Positions 1 to 9,273 are shown, numbered from the stretch's first letter. The stretch: 64,000 nucleotides of DNA from Pseudomonas siliginis (GCF_019145195.1 NZ_JAHSTW010000002.1:496001-560000), one strand, 5' to 3'. Notes: generated by a model not told the origin, from the letters alone. A program made the numbers and translations.

Positions 1-621
1 CCCCAGACCGAAGTCGAACAGGCGCAGGCCGTCTTCGCTGAGCATGACGTTGCTCGGTTTCAGATCACCGTGCAGCACGCCGCGACGGTGGGCGTAGGCC
101 AACGTGTCGAGCAGCGGCAGGACGATGTCACGCAATTCTTGCCACGGCAGGCCGAGGGGCCGCTCGCAGAGCAATTTGTCCAGGGTCAGGCCACGCATGT
201 ATTCCATGGTGATGAAGGCCCGCTGGCAGTCGGTGTCGACTTCAAAGGTGTGCGCACGTACGACGTTGTCGTGGCGCAGACGCCGGGTCAGGGCGAACTC
301 GCTGTAGAGCAAGGCACTGGCATCCGGCGATTCGGCAAATTCTTCGCTGAGGATTTTCAGCGCAATGTAAGGGTCGGGATCGCCGAACTGCTCATGCAGC
401 AGATCTCGCGCCCGGTAAACGGCGCCCATGCCACCGGCCCCGAGCAGACGCTCGAGGTGGTAGCGACCGGCGAGTACATCCGGCAGCGCACCGATGCTGG
501 CCTTGGTCGGCGCCAGCAACGGTTCGGCCTGGTTGCCCTTGGCGAAGGCGAAGTAGGTCAGGTTGTTGGCCTGCTCTTCGCTGATCAGCAGGTCATCGAT
601 GGGCGATTCGAGTTCACTCAT
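1..621 (-). CDS. stk1: T6SS-associated Ser/Thr protein kinase (Stk1-like), C-terminus cut by window edge
   Basis: Hanks-type serine/threonine kinase, 207 codons visible from ATG at 621; the rest lies left of the window. Reading the minus strand, the glycine-rich loop GAGGMG is at about residues 61-66, the ATP-anchoring lysine is in YIALKI (K89), the catalytic loop reads HGDLKPSN (D186, with HGD replacing the usual HRD) and the DFG aspartate is D203. About 45 residues precede the kinase fold. The start overlaps the phosphatase stop by 4 bp (ATGA), so the two are translationally coupled at the end of the T6SS operon. By analogy with PpkA/Stk1, it probably phosphorylates the FHA protein encoded at 7621-8817. 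Any C-terminal membrane or sensor part cannot be seen. Confidence 0.92.
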   Translation of the reverse strand, partial: MSELESPIDDLLISEEQANNLTYFAFAKGNQAEPLLAPTKASIGALPDVLAGRYHLERLLGAGGMGAVYRARDLLHEQFGDPDPYIALKILSEEFAESPDASALLYSEFALTRRLRHDNVVRAHTFEVDTDCQRAFITMEYMRGLTLDKLLCERPLGLPWQELRDIVLPLLDTLAYAHRRGVLHGDLKPSNVMLSEDGLRLFDFGLG

Positions 622-1346
622 TGGCGGATCACCACGGCAGTCAGGTTGTCCCGCGCGGCGCCTCGCAGGGCGCCGTCGAACAAACGTTCCAGCGCCACGT
701 GCGGCGCGCTGAGGCTGAGGGCGTTGCCGAGGGCATCGCTGCTCAGGCCCTGATACAAACCATCGCTGCAGAGCAAAAACACATCGCCCGGATAGACCTC
801 GAGTTCAAGCACATCCAGGGTCAGTGTGTCGGCGGCGCCGACGGCTCGGGTGAGTGCCTGAGCCGCCGGGTGCGCTGCCGCCTGTTCGACGCTCATTTGC
901 TGCTCGTCGATCAGTTGCTGTTGCAGCGAATGGTCCTTGGACAGCTGATACAGCCGCTGCCCGCGCCACATATAGCAACGGCTGTCGCCGGCCCAGATGC
1001 AGGCCGCGCGATTGCCTTCCACCAGCAGCGCAACGACGGTGCTGCCCATGATGCTGTCGTGACGCCCGGCAGTGACCGTCAACTCCTGCCCCAAGCGCCG
1101 GTTCAGCCAGTGCAGGCACTGGCGGATGGCTTTGAGGCGTTCGTCGAAGTCCTCGTGTTGCGGCAACTCAGCCAGGCTGGCGACGATCAACTGGCTGGCG
1201 ATGTCGCCACCCTGATGACCGCCCATGCCGTCCGCGACCACCCACAGCCCATGCTGCGGCGAGTCGAGGAAGGCATCTTCGTTGCGCGCCCGCACCTTGC
1301 CCGGGTCGGTACGCGCCGCGCTGCGCCAGGGACTGGCCACCAGCAT
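618..1346 (-). CDS. stp1: T6SS-associated PP2C-family protein phosphatase (Stp1-like)
   Basis: 242-aa soluble PP2C (PPM) phosphatase that should oppose the neighbouring kinase. The metal-binding motifs of the family are present in order: RARNEDAF near residue 20, VVADGMGGHQGG near 36-47, LLCSDGLYQG near 193, and DNLTAVVI at the C-terminus. The length fits a single catalytic domain without a membrane anchor. The start codon overlaps the tssM stop by one base (TGATG) and the end overlaps the kinase start by 4 bp. A kinase/phosphatase/FHA trio is the known post-translational switch of several T6SS clusters. Its action here on the FHA protein is inferred. Confidence 0.93.
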   Translation of the reverse strand: MLVASPWRSAARTDPGKVRARNEDAFLDSPQHGLWVVADGMGGHQGGDIASQLIVASLAELPQHEDFDERLKAIRQCLHWLNRRLGQELTVTAGRHDSIMGSTVVALLVEGNRAACIWAGDSRCYMWRGQRLYQLSKDHSLQQQLIDEQQMSVEQAAAHPAAQALTRAVGAADTLTLDVLELEVYPGDVFLLCSDGLYQGLSSDALGNALSLSAPHVALERLFDGALRGAARDNLTAVVIRQ

Positions 1347-4300
1347 CAGAGCTGCACCGGCATACGGAAGGTGCGCAGTACGCCCATGTCGAACGGGTTC
1401 GGCGTGCGCTGGCTGGTCAGCAGGTAGTTGGCGCGCAGGCCACCCACGTCGGCTTTCAGTACCAGCACGTCACGACCGTTCAGGTACTCGGTCTGCATCA
1501 GGTCGAACAAACGGAACAGCGACCATGGGCCGGAGTTCTTCTCGATCCCGATCGGACGCCCGGCCATCTTGTCCATGACCAGACTGGTGCGACCGTCTTC
1601 AGCATCGGTCGGCCACTTGAAGGTCATCGGCAGGATCGGGCCGTGACGGTATTCCATGGTCTTGTCGCCGAACTTGAATTCGGAGCGGCTGACCGCCGGA
1701 TCGAGGGTGTACGGCTCAAGCTTGAACTGCACGGTCGGCTCGGCCGGGTTGATCGAGAAGAAGCTCTGGCGAATGGTCTGCGCCGCCGCCATCTGATCGA
1801 GGTAGACCTTCGATACCGGCAGGCTGTGACCGTCGACGCTGCGCATGCGGTAGTTGCCCGGATCGCCGCTGACGAATGGACGCATGTAGCTGTCGAAGAA
1901 GCGATCGACAGTACCTTGAGCACGGAAGAACTCGCGGAAGTCGCTGATCGCCACGTCGCTGGTGCTGCTGGCGCTGAACGGATAGCGCTTGCTGATGGTT
2001 TTGCCATACACGCTGTACAGCTCGTTCTGATAACGGCCGTTCAGGTATTGATAGGCATCGTTGAGCACCAGACGCCACGAGTCTTCGGCCAGCACGTTGA
2101 ACCACACGCTCAGCGGACGCGGCAGACGACCGGAGGCATTGCGCAGGTTGGTCAGCGCATCACGCTGGCCGCTCATGCGCGTCTTGGCCATCTCGAATGC
2201 GGCTTGCTCCGGCGTGCTGGAACGGGCCAGACCGGCCAGTTGCAGTTGCAGGTCGTTGAGCGCGCTGAACGCTGGCGTCAGGTCAGCGCCCGGGCCGTTG
2301 TTGTCATCGAGCAGACGATGCAGCGGTTCGAAGCGGCGTTGCAGGGATTTCTTCGCGGTGTCCGGCAGGTTTTTCGCCACGTTCAGCGCCGAAGCCTTGT
2401 CGGCGGCAGCCGCGGCGAGTTTGCCGACCTTGCCCAGTTTGCCTTTCTGCCCGGCCAGCGCATCGGCAGCTTCACCGGCTTCATCGACCGGATCAGCAGC
2501 GGCTTCGAAGCGGGTGTTTTCACGTACTTCGGTGAGCAATGCGAGAACCGGCGAGTTGGCCGACGTCAGGCCCGCCAGTTGCTCGGCGCCTTCGCCGGCG
2601 TCGCTGATCGGTGGCAATGCGACCTGGCCAACGGCTTCGCTCCAGTAGTTGGCGTAGTCGCGGAAGTACAGCTGCTCAAGCTCGACCATCAGGCGACGCA
2701 AGTCCATGTCGCTGATGCCCGCGCCTTCGCCCAGCACCCAGTTGTCACGCAGGATATCGGTGACCAGCGCCGCGCCCTGCACCGAGAAATACTGCTGATA
2801 ACCCTGCTGGGTGTAGAAACCCGGGATCACGTATTCAGTGCCGATGAACAACGAGCCTTGCGGGCCGAGGTGTTGGCTGAAGCGGTAGTCCGGCAGGTTG
2901 CGCGCCTGCTCGCGGAGCATGCGGTAAACCACGTTGGCCAACGATTCGCTGCGCAGGACCTGACGCGCCTGCGTCACCAGTTGATCGTTCAGCGGATAGA
3001 TGAACGGCTGCTTGAGCAAGCGCTCGAGGTGCGTGTTCAGACCGTTCTGCACCGCGGTGTTGCCGGTGTAGCGCTGCGACCAGTCAGTGGCGACCCAGTC
3101 CTTGAGCCATGCCGCGTCGCGACGGTCCTTCATGTTCAGCATCAGGTACGCGCGCAGGCTGTTGAGCAGGCGATCGCGGTCCTTCATGTTGGCGCGGATC
3201 TGCCCTTCGAGCATGGTCGCCACCCGTGGCAGCAACTGCGCTTCCAGCTCACGCTCGTAGGCGGTTTTCACCACCGGGTTGATCTCTTCGCCCTGATACA
3301 GGCCGCCACGTTCGTGGTACGAGACGTCGCCCTTGCTCGGGAACACCTGGGTCGCGGCGTAGCTGGTGTCGAGCACTTTCAGCACGCCCATGGCGTCATC
3401 ACGCGGCGTGACGGCCGAGCGTTGCTGGGTCCAGTTCTGCGCCAGCGTGCGCAGATTTTCCAGACGCTCATAGTTGGCCGAGAAACCACCGGCCCAGAGC
3501 ATGCCGAACAGTGCCAGCGCCGCCAGAGCGCCGACGTACAGCGCACGCTGGCCCCAATGAATGCGGCTGCGCTCGCGCTTGTCCAGACCGGCCAGATCGG
3601 CCTCGGGGAAAATCACTTGGCTGAGCAAGTGGTGGATGAATCGCGAACGACCGCTGCGCAGAGTCGGCAGCACGCCGGCGTTCATGCCCAGGCTGGCGCC
3701 GATGCCGGCGGTGGTCGAATCCATTTCTTGGGTCAGGTGCGGCGCGCTGGTCAGGTAGAAGCCGCGCAGTTGCGTGGCGCGCTGATAGCGGTTGCCGGTG
3801 AACGCCATGTCGACGAACAGGCACAGACGCTCGCCGATCTGCCCCAACTGATGCGGGAAGTCGAGGATGCGGCCACGGCGCTGAGTGTCGCGCTCGGAGT
3901 GCATGCGCATGATCACTTGGCTGTTGAGGCGGCGCAGCAGCTCTTCGAACTCGTTGCGCAGAACCGTGACGTCGGTGCCGACCTGATCCTTGCGGAAACT
4001 GGTGCCGAGCACCTGATCGCTTTCTTCGCGAGTCAGTTGGTCGAAGAATTCATCGAAGCCGAGCAGCTTGTCAGCCTTGCTCAGGACCAGATACACCGGC
4101 ACATCGACGTGGAGTTTCTGATGCACATCCTGCAGGCGGCTGCGCACCTGGCGTGCGAGGGTCTCGATGTCCTGCTCGCTGCCGCCGGTGAGGGTTTCCA
4201 CCGGAATGGTCACCAGCACGCCGTTCAACGGACGGCCGCGACGACGCTTGCGCAGCAGCTCCAGCAGGGTGGTCCAGGCGTTGCCGTCGACTTCCGCGTC

Positions 4301-4885
4301 CGGTTGAGTGGTGTAGCGCCCGGCGGTGTCGATCAGTACACCGTGATCGGCGAAATACCAGTCGCAATGACGGGTGCCGAGGGTGTCGCGGGTCAGCTTG
4401 CGGTCGATCTTGTTGATCGGAAATTCCAGACCGGAAAAATCCAGCAGGCTGGTTTTGCCCGAGGCCTGCGGACCGATCAGCAGGTACCACGGCAAGTCAC
4501 TGCGCCAGCGCTCGCTGCGACCGCGATACAGGCTCGACGTCTTCAGGGTTTTCAGCGCGTCCTTGAACCGCGCCTTCAACTCTTTCTGTTCTTCGTCGAT
4601 CAGCTCTTCGCGGCGGATACGGTCCTGGCCGTCCTCGCTTTCTTCCTCGGCTTTCTTGCGGATACCCGCGCGCCAGCTGACGAAGACCATGGTCAGGCCC
4701 CAGATCAGGAACAGCACGCTGATGGTCAGCAGGCGCGAGGTCGCGCTTTCCCAGAACTTGTAATCATCGACCGCCAACAAGGGGCCGACGAACCACACCA
4801 GCAGCGCCACGAACAGCACCAGCAGCAGAGTCCAGACCCAGGTCTGGCGCAGGAAGGCGCCGACTTTCTTGAAAAACTTTTTCAT
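1346..4885 (-). CDS. tssM: T6SS membrane complex protein TssM (IcmF)
   Basis: 1179-aa inner-membrane protein of the TssJLM trans-envelope complex. Two hydrophobic helices lie near residues 18-38 and 52-71, followed by a cytoplasmic domain with the Walker A motif GPQASGKT (about 138-145) and DTAGR in the switch region. A third membrane segment lies near residues 450-465, and the long remainder is periplasmic (IcmF-related and C-terminal beta domains). Walker A is intact, unlike in some TssM proteins. A GTG lies one codon upstream, but ATG at 4885 has AGGGA at good spacing. It is followed at 1-bp overlap by the phosphatase and preceded by tssL with a 14-bp gap. Confidence 0.97.
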   Translation of the reverse strand: MKKFFKKVGAFLRQTWVWTLLLVLFVALLVWFVGPLLAVDDYKFWESATSRLLTISVLFLIWGLTMVFVSWRAGIRKKAEEESEDGQDRIRREELIDEEQKELKARFKDALKTLKTSSLYRGRSERWRSDLPWYLLIGPQASGKTSLLDFSGLEFPINKIDRKLTRDTLGTRHCDWYFADHGVLIDTAGRYTTQPDAEVDGNAWTTLLELLRKRRRGRPLNGVLVTIPVETLTGGSEQDIETLARQVRSRLQDVHQKLHVDVPVYLVLSKADKLLGFDEFFDQLTREESDQVLGTSFRKDQVGTDVTVLRNEFEELLRRLNSQVIMRMHSERDTQRRGRILDFPHQLGQIGERLCLFVDMAFTGNRYQRATQLRGFYLTSAPHLTQEMDSTTAGIGASLGMNAGVLPTLRSGRSRFIHHLLSQVIFPEADLAGLDKRERSRIHWGQRALYVGALAALALFGMLWAGGFSANYERLENLRTLAQNWTQQRSAVTPRDDAMGVLKVLDTSYAATQVFPSKGDVSYHERGGLYQGEEINPVVKTAYERELEAQLLPRVATMLEGQIRANMKDRDRLLNSLRAYLMLNMKDRRDAAWLKDWVATDWSQRYTGNTAVQNGLNTHLERLLKQPFIYPLNDQLVTQARQVLRSESLANVVYRMLREQARNLPDYRFSQHLGPQGSLFIGTEYVIPGFYTQQGYQQYFSVQGAALVTDILRDNWVLGEGAGISDMDLRRLMVELEQLYFRDYANYWSEAVGQVALPPISDAGEGAEQLAGLTSANSPVLALLTEVRENTRFEAAADPVDEAGEAADALAGQKGKLGKVGKLAAAAADKASALNVAKNLPDTAKKSLQRRFEPLHRLLDDNNGPGADLTPAFSALNDLQLQLAGLARSSTPEQAAFEMAKTRMSGQRDALTNLRNASGRLPRPLSVWFNVLAEDSWRLVLNDAYQYLNGRYQNELYSVYGKTISKRYPFSASSTSDVAISDFREFFRAQGTVDRFFDSYMRPFVSGDPGNYRMRSVDGHSLPVSKVYLDQMAAAQTIRQSFFSINPAEPTVQFKLEPYTLDPAVSRSEFKFGDKTMEYRHGPILPMTFKWPTDAEDGRTSLVMDKMAGRPIGIEKNSGPWSLFRLFDLMQTEYLNGRDVLVLKADVGGLRANYLLTSQRTPNPFDMGVLRTFRMPVQL

Positions 4886-4899
4886 CACACGTCCCTGTT

Positions 4900-5775
4900 T
4901 TACGGCTGCGCCTGCGGTTGCACCGCGGCTGGATCAAGCGGCTGATAAGGATGCAGAACGGTGTCGCGTTGTTCGCTCAGGACCCAGGCGAAGCCCGAAT
5001 ACATCACCACCAGGCAGACCAGAGTAAAGAGCACCACCATCCACGCCGGCACGATGCGCACCAGGTTGCGGCGCTGATCGTTGAGGCCTTCCCAGTGCGG
5101 CGACAATTCGCGCGGCACGTCGCCACGCAACTGACGGATCTGCCGGTACAAGGCGTCGCGGATGCCTTCAAGCTCAAGCATGCCGCGCGCCTGGACGCGG
5201 TACTTGCCCTCGAAACCGAGGGACAGGCACAGGTACATCAGTTCGAGCATCGGCAGGTGCTTGACCGGGTTTTTCGACAGCCGATCGAGCAGCTGGAAAA
5301 ACTTCTCGCCGCCGAAGGTTTCGTTGTGGAAGCTGCTCAGCAGGCTCATCTGCGACCATTCGCTTTCGTTGCCCCACGGCGTGGTCACGACGGCTTCGTC
5401 GACCACGGTGCAGAGCACGTAACGCGCGGCCATTACCTGGCTGCTTTCGGCACCGTTGTGCAGGGCGCGCACTTCGAACAACTTCAGCCCGGCGGTCAGC
5501 CGCTCATTGAGCGCGTACAGGTCTTCGCGGGTCTCGCTGTGCTTGAGACGCACCACTTCCGAGAGCAAATCGGACGAGGCCGCGACCAGCGAGTTGAGGC
5601 TGATGTTGAACGCCTCGGCCGGACGCAGGCGCGCGGCGTAGATCATGCGTTCTTCCAGTTGCTCGAAACGCGGCGGCGCGGCGAAGTCGGTCAGCGGACT
5701 CGATGCCGGTCCGTGGCCCTGACGGTCGAGCAGGACGGTTTTGTCGTCCTGGTTGTAATCCGTTTCCTTGATCAT
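4900..5775 (-). CDS. tssL: T6SS membrane complex protein TssL (DotU family)
   Basis: 291-aa inner-membrane component that joins TssM to the cytoplasmic baseplate. The body is the helical DotU cytoplasmic domain, with one membrane helix close to the C-terminus (about residues 245-268) and a short periplasmic tail rich in Pro and Gln. No C-terminal peptidoglycan-binding OmpA-like extension is present, so this is the short form. It lies 5 bp downstream of tssK and 14 bp upstream of tssM, in the standard K-L-M order. Confidence 0.96.
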   Translation of the reverse strand: MIKETDYNQDDKTVLLDRQGHGPASSPLTDFAAPPRFEQLEERMIYAARLRPAEAFNISLNSLVAASSDLLSEVVRLKHSETREDLYALNERLTAGLKLFEVRALHNGAESSQVMAARYVLCTVVDEAVVTTPWGNESEWSQMSLLSSFHNETFGGEKFFQLLDRLSKNPVKHLPMLELMYLCLSLGFEGKYRVQARGMLELEGIRDALYRQIRQLRGDVPRELSPHWEGLNDQRRNLVRIVPAWMVVLFTLVCLVVMYSGFAWVLSEQRDTVLHPYQPLDPAAVQPQAQP

Positions 5776-5780
5776 GTCGG

Positions 5781-7112
5781 TCAGTTCCTGATGGCCCAGA
5801 ATTTCAGTTCAAGCTCGGCGAATTCGCCGGACACGTGGAACGCGAAACCGCCGGAGCGCTCGAGTTGTGCCAGGTCTTCGGAACTGAGTTCGAGGATGAA
5901 ATAGGTTTTGTTCGAGTGGAACGCGATCTGCCGTGGGGCCACCGGCAACGGTTTGACCTTGATCCCCGGCAAGTGCAGGTTGACCAGTTGGCGGATGCGC
6001 TCCACCGGGCCGACCTTGAGGTGCTGCGGCAAACGCTGACGCAGTTCTTCGGAGTCGCAGTTGGCACTGGCTGCCAGCACGAACGAGGCCGAGCCGAGCA
6101 GTTTGTGATCGTGCAACGGCGAGACGATGATGCCGTACTGACGCGCCTGCAGGATCAGTTCGATGGCGTGCTGTTCGAGCACCATCGACAGCACCTGACG
6201 GATCGCTTCCATCAGTTTGCGGAAGCTTGCGCCCTGATCGGCGTGGGAATAGCGGCTGTCCAGACGCGGGCGTTTACTCTCGCCGGAGAAGGTCGCCAGA
6301 TCGCCGAGCATGGTCAGCAGCGTGCGATACAACTCTTCCGGGTGAACCTGCTCAAGACCGAGGTAATGGCGCAGCAGCAGTTCGGTACGGTTGATCAGTT
6401 GCAGCATCATGAAGTCGCCGACTTCAGCGCCGCCGACCTTGCCATTGGAGCGAATCCGCTCGGCAATCGTGTCGCCACGGTGGCTGAGCATGCTGATGAC
6501 TTCTTTCAGGCACGACAGCAGGTAGCTGGAGGCGTGGGCCTGAATGTAGGTCGGGACGAAATCCGGGTCGAGGCTGATGACGCCGTCGGGCGTGGTGTCG
6601 AGCACGTCGCAGATTTTCAGCTTCACGTAGGCCTGATCGCTCTGCTGCTCGCCGAGCAACAGTTTGAAATCCGGGCGACCGCAGCTGACCTGGCTGGCAG
6701 AATCATCGCCGGCGTTGGAGTCGGCGACTTCGGCGTCATACGCGGTGTAGCGCGCGAGCACGTCGGATTGCTCCGGGCGCCGGGCCTCGATGTGGTTGCC
6801 GGTGACCAGCGGCAGCGCCAGATAGATCGGCGTGTTACCGGTGTTCGGCGGCACGTCCAGCGCCAGCGGCTCGGTGTTGCCACCGAGTTCGAACAGGCTG
6901 CCGTCCGGCAGAATCCCCGAGGCTTCACTGATCACCAGTTTGCCCATGTTGAGGAACTGCAAGTCGATTTCCAGATTGAGAAAACCCCAGGTGTAGCCAC
7001 CGAGCAATTGCGTGCGGGTTTTCATCTGGTGATCGTAGTAGCGATCGTTGTGCTGGAAGTGCTGCGGTCGCAGCAGCATGCCTTCCTGCCAAATGACTTT
7101 ATGGGTGTTCAT
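5781..7112 (-). CDS. tssK: T6SS baseplate protein TssK
   Basis: 443-aa cytoplasmic protein that connects the TssFG wedge of the baseplate to the TssJLM membrane complex. The N-terminal phrase WQEGMLLRPQHFQ is characteristic of TssK, and the length is typical of the family. ATG at 7112 lies 2 bp after the tssJ... gene order boundary: tssJ is immediately upstream in transcription and ends at 7115. tssL follows after a 5-bp gap. No membrane segment is seen. Assignment rests on the N-terminal motif, length and position. Confidence 0.97.
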   Translation of the reverse strand: MNTHKVIWQEGMLLRPQHFQHNDRYYDHQMKTRTQLLGGYTWGFLNLEIDLQFLNMGKLVISEASGILPDGSLFELGGNTEPLALDVPPNTGNTPIYLALPLVTGNHIEARRPEQSDVLARYTAYDAEVADSNAGDDSASQVSCGRPDFKLLLGEQQSDQAYVKLKICDVLDTTPDGVISLDPDFVPTYIQAHASSYLLSCLKEVISMLSHRGDTIAERIRSNGKVGGAEVGDFMMLQLINRTELLLRHYLGLEQVHPEELYRTLLTMLGDLATFSGESKRPRLDSRYSHADQGASFRKLMEAIRQVLSMVLEQHAIELILQARQYGIIVSPLHDHKLLGSASFVLAASANCDSEELRQRLPQHLKVGPVERIRQLVNLHLPGIKVKPLPVAPRQIAFHSNKTYFILELSSEDLAQLERSGGFAFHVSGEFAELELKFWAIRN

Positions 7113-7114
7113 GA

Positions 7115-7615
7115 TCAGTCATCCGCCTTGGCGAGCACTTGTTGGGTATTGCGGATACCGGCCTGATCGAGGGTCAGATCAGCCTCGGTGAGTTCCAGCG
7201 GAGTGATCTGCACGGTGTGGCGCCATTGGGTATCGGCAAGGTCGCGATAAGCGGCGAGGACGCCCACGTAACGGCTGCCCTCCTCCACGCTGAGTTTCAG
7301 TTCCACGGTTTCACCCGGGCGCAGTTCGAGTTCTTCGCTGGCCACCAGATCCGGGTTGAGGGATTCCTTGGCGCGCTCGTAGAGGCTGAAGAAATCAGCG
7401 TTCTCGAAGGTCACCGGGTGCTTGAGTTCGAACAGGCGCACGACGATCGGCGACGGCCGCCCGTTGAGGTCCGGGTTGAGCTGATCGCTGCCGGTCAGTT
7501 TCAGATTGATCTTGGTCACTTTCGAGTACGGCGACAGCGACGAGCAACCGGCGAGCAACACCAGCACGGTGAGCGCAGTCAGCGTCTTGAAAAAAGCGGT
7601 CGAGCGGCGAGACAT
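7115..7615 (-). CDS. tssJ: T6SS outer-membrane lipoprotein TssJ
   Basis: 166-aa lipoprotein anchoring the T6SS membrane complex in the outer membrane. A lipoprotein signal peptide ends in the lipobox LLAGC, with the lipidated Cys about 25 residues from the start; a transthyretin-like beta domain of TssJ length follows. Three in-frame ATGs (7624, 7621 and 7615) are possible. ATG at 7615 is preferred because AAGGA lies about 8 nt before it, whereas the first ATG overlaps that site. Using 7624 would add three residues and give a 4-bp ATGA overlap with the FHA gene. Confidence 0.94.
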   Translation of the reverse strand: MSRRSTAFFKTLTALTVLVLLAGCSSLSPYSKVTKINLKLTGSDQLNPDLNGRPSPIVVRLFELKHPVTFENADFFSLYERAKESLNPDLVASEELELRPGETVELKLSVEEGSRYVGVLAAYRDLADTQWRHTVQITPLELTEADLTLDQAGIRNTQQVLAKADD

Positions 7616-7620
7616 GCGCA

Positions 7621-8817
7621 TCATCCTTGGTGGTCGGTGTGGAGGGTGGAGATCAGACGGATCTGTTCTTCGTAAGCCTGGGCGAAGTCGCGGGCCAGCA
7701 GACGCTCGCTCCAGTCATCGTCCTGACGCAGTGCCTGGTGGTAGCGGCCGAACGCTCTCCAGCGCCCGCCCGAAGTGGCGATCAATGGCTTGCTGTCGCG
7801 CTCGAAACGCAGGGTCAGTTGCTCTGGCGAGAAGTGCTCCAGCGTGCCACGCACAGCGGCGCGACTGGCGGTCAGCAAAGCCACTTGGTGCGCCTGCAAA
7901 TCACGGAATGCACGGGAGATCGCCTGCTCGGCCGGCAGGTGTCCAGGCTTGCTTGGCTGCAACAGAATCTGCAGTGCTTCGCTCGGATCGACGGCGAATT
8001 TCAGCGGGTTCTTGTTGGTGCCTTGCACGGTGGTCTGCGCCAGACGCAGTTCGTTTTTCAGCTCGGAGCGGGTACGCAGGCTTTGCTGCAAACCGCCGAT
8101 GCTCTGGCGCAGCAGGCGCGCAGCGTTCAGTGCCAGCGCTTCGCGTTCGTCGTGGCTGAGGCCTTTGACGTCGACGCCCAGCGCCGCGCCGAAGTGCTCC
8201 CAGAAACCTTCGCTCTGACGCTCGACGGCTTTCGGTGCAGGCGCCGGCTCAGGTTCGACCGGGGCGGCAATCAGCTCCGGGACCATCAGGCTTTCCATGT
8301 CGATGCGCGCGTAGTCGGCACGTTGACGGGAGTCTTCCGGCTTGGCGGTAGGCGACAGCAGTTCGTCGATTTCCGAGTACACGCGCTCTTGCTGTTCGAG
8401 GGCGTTGAGCGGGTCGAGGTCGAGGAACGCGTCGTCCGGAATGATGCTGCCAGCGGCGCGCGGGCGGCCGACTTCGCCGTCAAAGGTCGCCGGGTCACGA
8501 ACCAGCCGCGCACGGATCTCGAAGTCGCCGAGAATGTACGTGCTGCCGTGCTCGATGCGCACCGGCTCGCCCTTGTGCAGGCGCGCGCCGCTGCTGCCGT
8601 CCTGGACACCGTTGCTGCTGGTGTCGGTAAGGAAGAACGAGCCCTCGCGGTAGCTGACAATCGCGTGGTGATTGGACAGGTGACGCTTGCGGTCAGGGAT
8701 GATCCAGTCGCAGTCCTCGCCGCGCCCGATCACGCCACCGGCCTGCTTGAAGGTCCGCTGGCACAGCTCGGTGGGCACGAACTGCTTGGTGTTCAGCATT
8801 TCGAAAACCAATTCCAT
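7621..8817 (-). CDS. tagH: T6SS FHA-domain protein (TagH / Fha2-like)
   Basis: 398-aa cytoplasmic protein with an N-terminal forkhead-associated domain (about residues 20-90) showing the phosphothreonine-binding signatures GRGEDCDW, LSNHHA and TDTSSNG. The C-terminal 200 residues form the T6SS-specific FHA region. In related systems the FHA protein is phosphorylated by the cluster kinase and promotes assembly, and the kinase/phosphatase pair at 1-1346 supports this here. AAGGAG lies 8 nt before ATG 8817. The gene follows the 46-aa lipoprotein after 18 bp and overlaps the longest tssJ reading frame. Confidence 0.95.
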   Translation of the reverse strand: MELVFEMLNTKQFVPTELCQRTFKQAGGVIGRGEDCDWIIPDRKRHLSNHHAIVSYREGSFFLTDTSSNGVQDGSSGARLHKGEPVRIEHGSTYILGDFEIRARLVRDPATFDGEVGRPRAAGSIIPDDAFLDLDPLNALEQQERVYSEIDELLSPTAKPEDSRQRADYARIDMESLMVPELIAAPVEPEPAPAPKAVERQSEGFWEHFGAALGVDVKGLSHDEREALALNAARLLRQSIGGLQQSLRTRSELKNELRLAQTTVQGTNKNPLKFAVDPSEALQILLQPSKPGHLPAEQAISRAFRDLQAHQVALLTASRAAVRGTLEHFSPEQLTLRFERDSKPLIATSGGRWRAFGRYHQALRQDDDWSERLLARDFAQAYEEQIRLISTLHTDHQG

Positions 8818-8835
8818 GTTTGATGCTCCTTGCGG

Positions 8836-8976
8836 TCACTTGCCGCGATTGACCGCTTGCGGATCACCCAACGGGCGATAGTCGTTGTCGTTGAATTTGT
8901 AATTGCCGCTACAGCCGCCAAGGCCGCATAGAACGACGAGGGTCAGCAGGACAGCGTGCCAGTGACGAACAGACAT
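8836..8976 (-). CDS. Small T6SS-associated lipoprotein, 46 aa (position of HSI-II orfX)
   Basis: A 46-codon reading frame from ATG 8976 to TGA 8836, found by translating the gap between sfa and tagH. It encodes a short signal peptide with a lipobox (GLGGC, Cys22) and a 24-residue polar mature part rich in Asn and Asp. The position matches the small unnamed gene between sfa2 and fha2 in P. aeruginosa HSI-II. It lies 18 bp before tagH and so is in the operon. The function is unknown; it may be an accessory outer-membrane lipoprotein. GAGACC lies before the ATG as a weak ribosome site. Confidence 0.8.
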   Translation of the reverse strand: MSVRHWHAVLLTLVVLCGLGGCSGNYKFNDNDYRPLGDPQAVNRGK

Positions 8977-9109
8977 CAGAGGGTCTCCAGGTGTAGACAA
9001 AGCACAAAGCGCCGACCCTTGCGGGCGGCGCTGAAATAAGTTTTTGAGGTGGGCTCGAAGCCTCTAGATCGGGGCCTTGCGCCATAGCCTGGAGGTACCG
9101 CGACCTCCC

Positions 9110-9240
9110 GTGGCGAGGGGACTTGTCCCCCTTGGGGTGCGCAGCGCCCCCATAACCTGCCAGCGCGATTTCTCAGTGATACCGTATATGCCGGACTGCG
9201 ACTGCTGCGCAGCCGGACGGGGATAAATCCCCTCGCCACA
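9110..9240. repeat. REP/REPIN-type inverted repeat inside the T6SS operon
   Basis: Two inverted arms, GTGGCGAGGGG at the left and CCCCTCGCCAC at the right, flank about 110 bp containing further arms (gcgcagc ... gctgcgc). The same family recurs at 37,058 and 49,747. It occupies most of the 297-bp gap (8977-9273) between the 46-aa lipoprotein gene and sfa, the only large gap in the operon apart from the cassette. It could form a large hairpin in the transcript and lower expression of downstream genes; that effect is inferred. Confidence 0.85.
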
Positions 9241-9273
9241 GGGTATGTGTTGGGTTCGAAGAAGTGCTGTAGC

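Noticed and set aside
1643..4945. 1100-codon plus-strand open frame opposite tssM
   Set aside because: Shadow of a high-G+C gene: the minus frame encodes an unmistakable TssM with Walker A, and the plus frame has no recognisable family.
9110..9240. CRISPR-like reading of the repeated arms
   Set aside because: Arms are inverted and singly paired rather than direct repeats with regular spacers; no cas gene is present.
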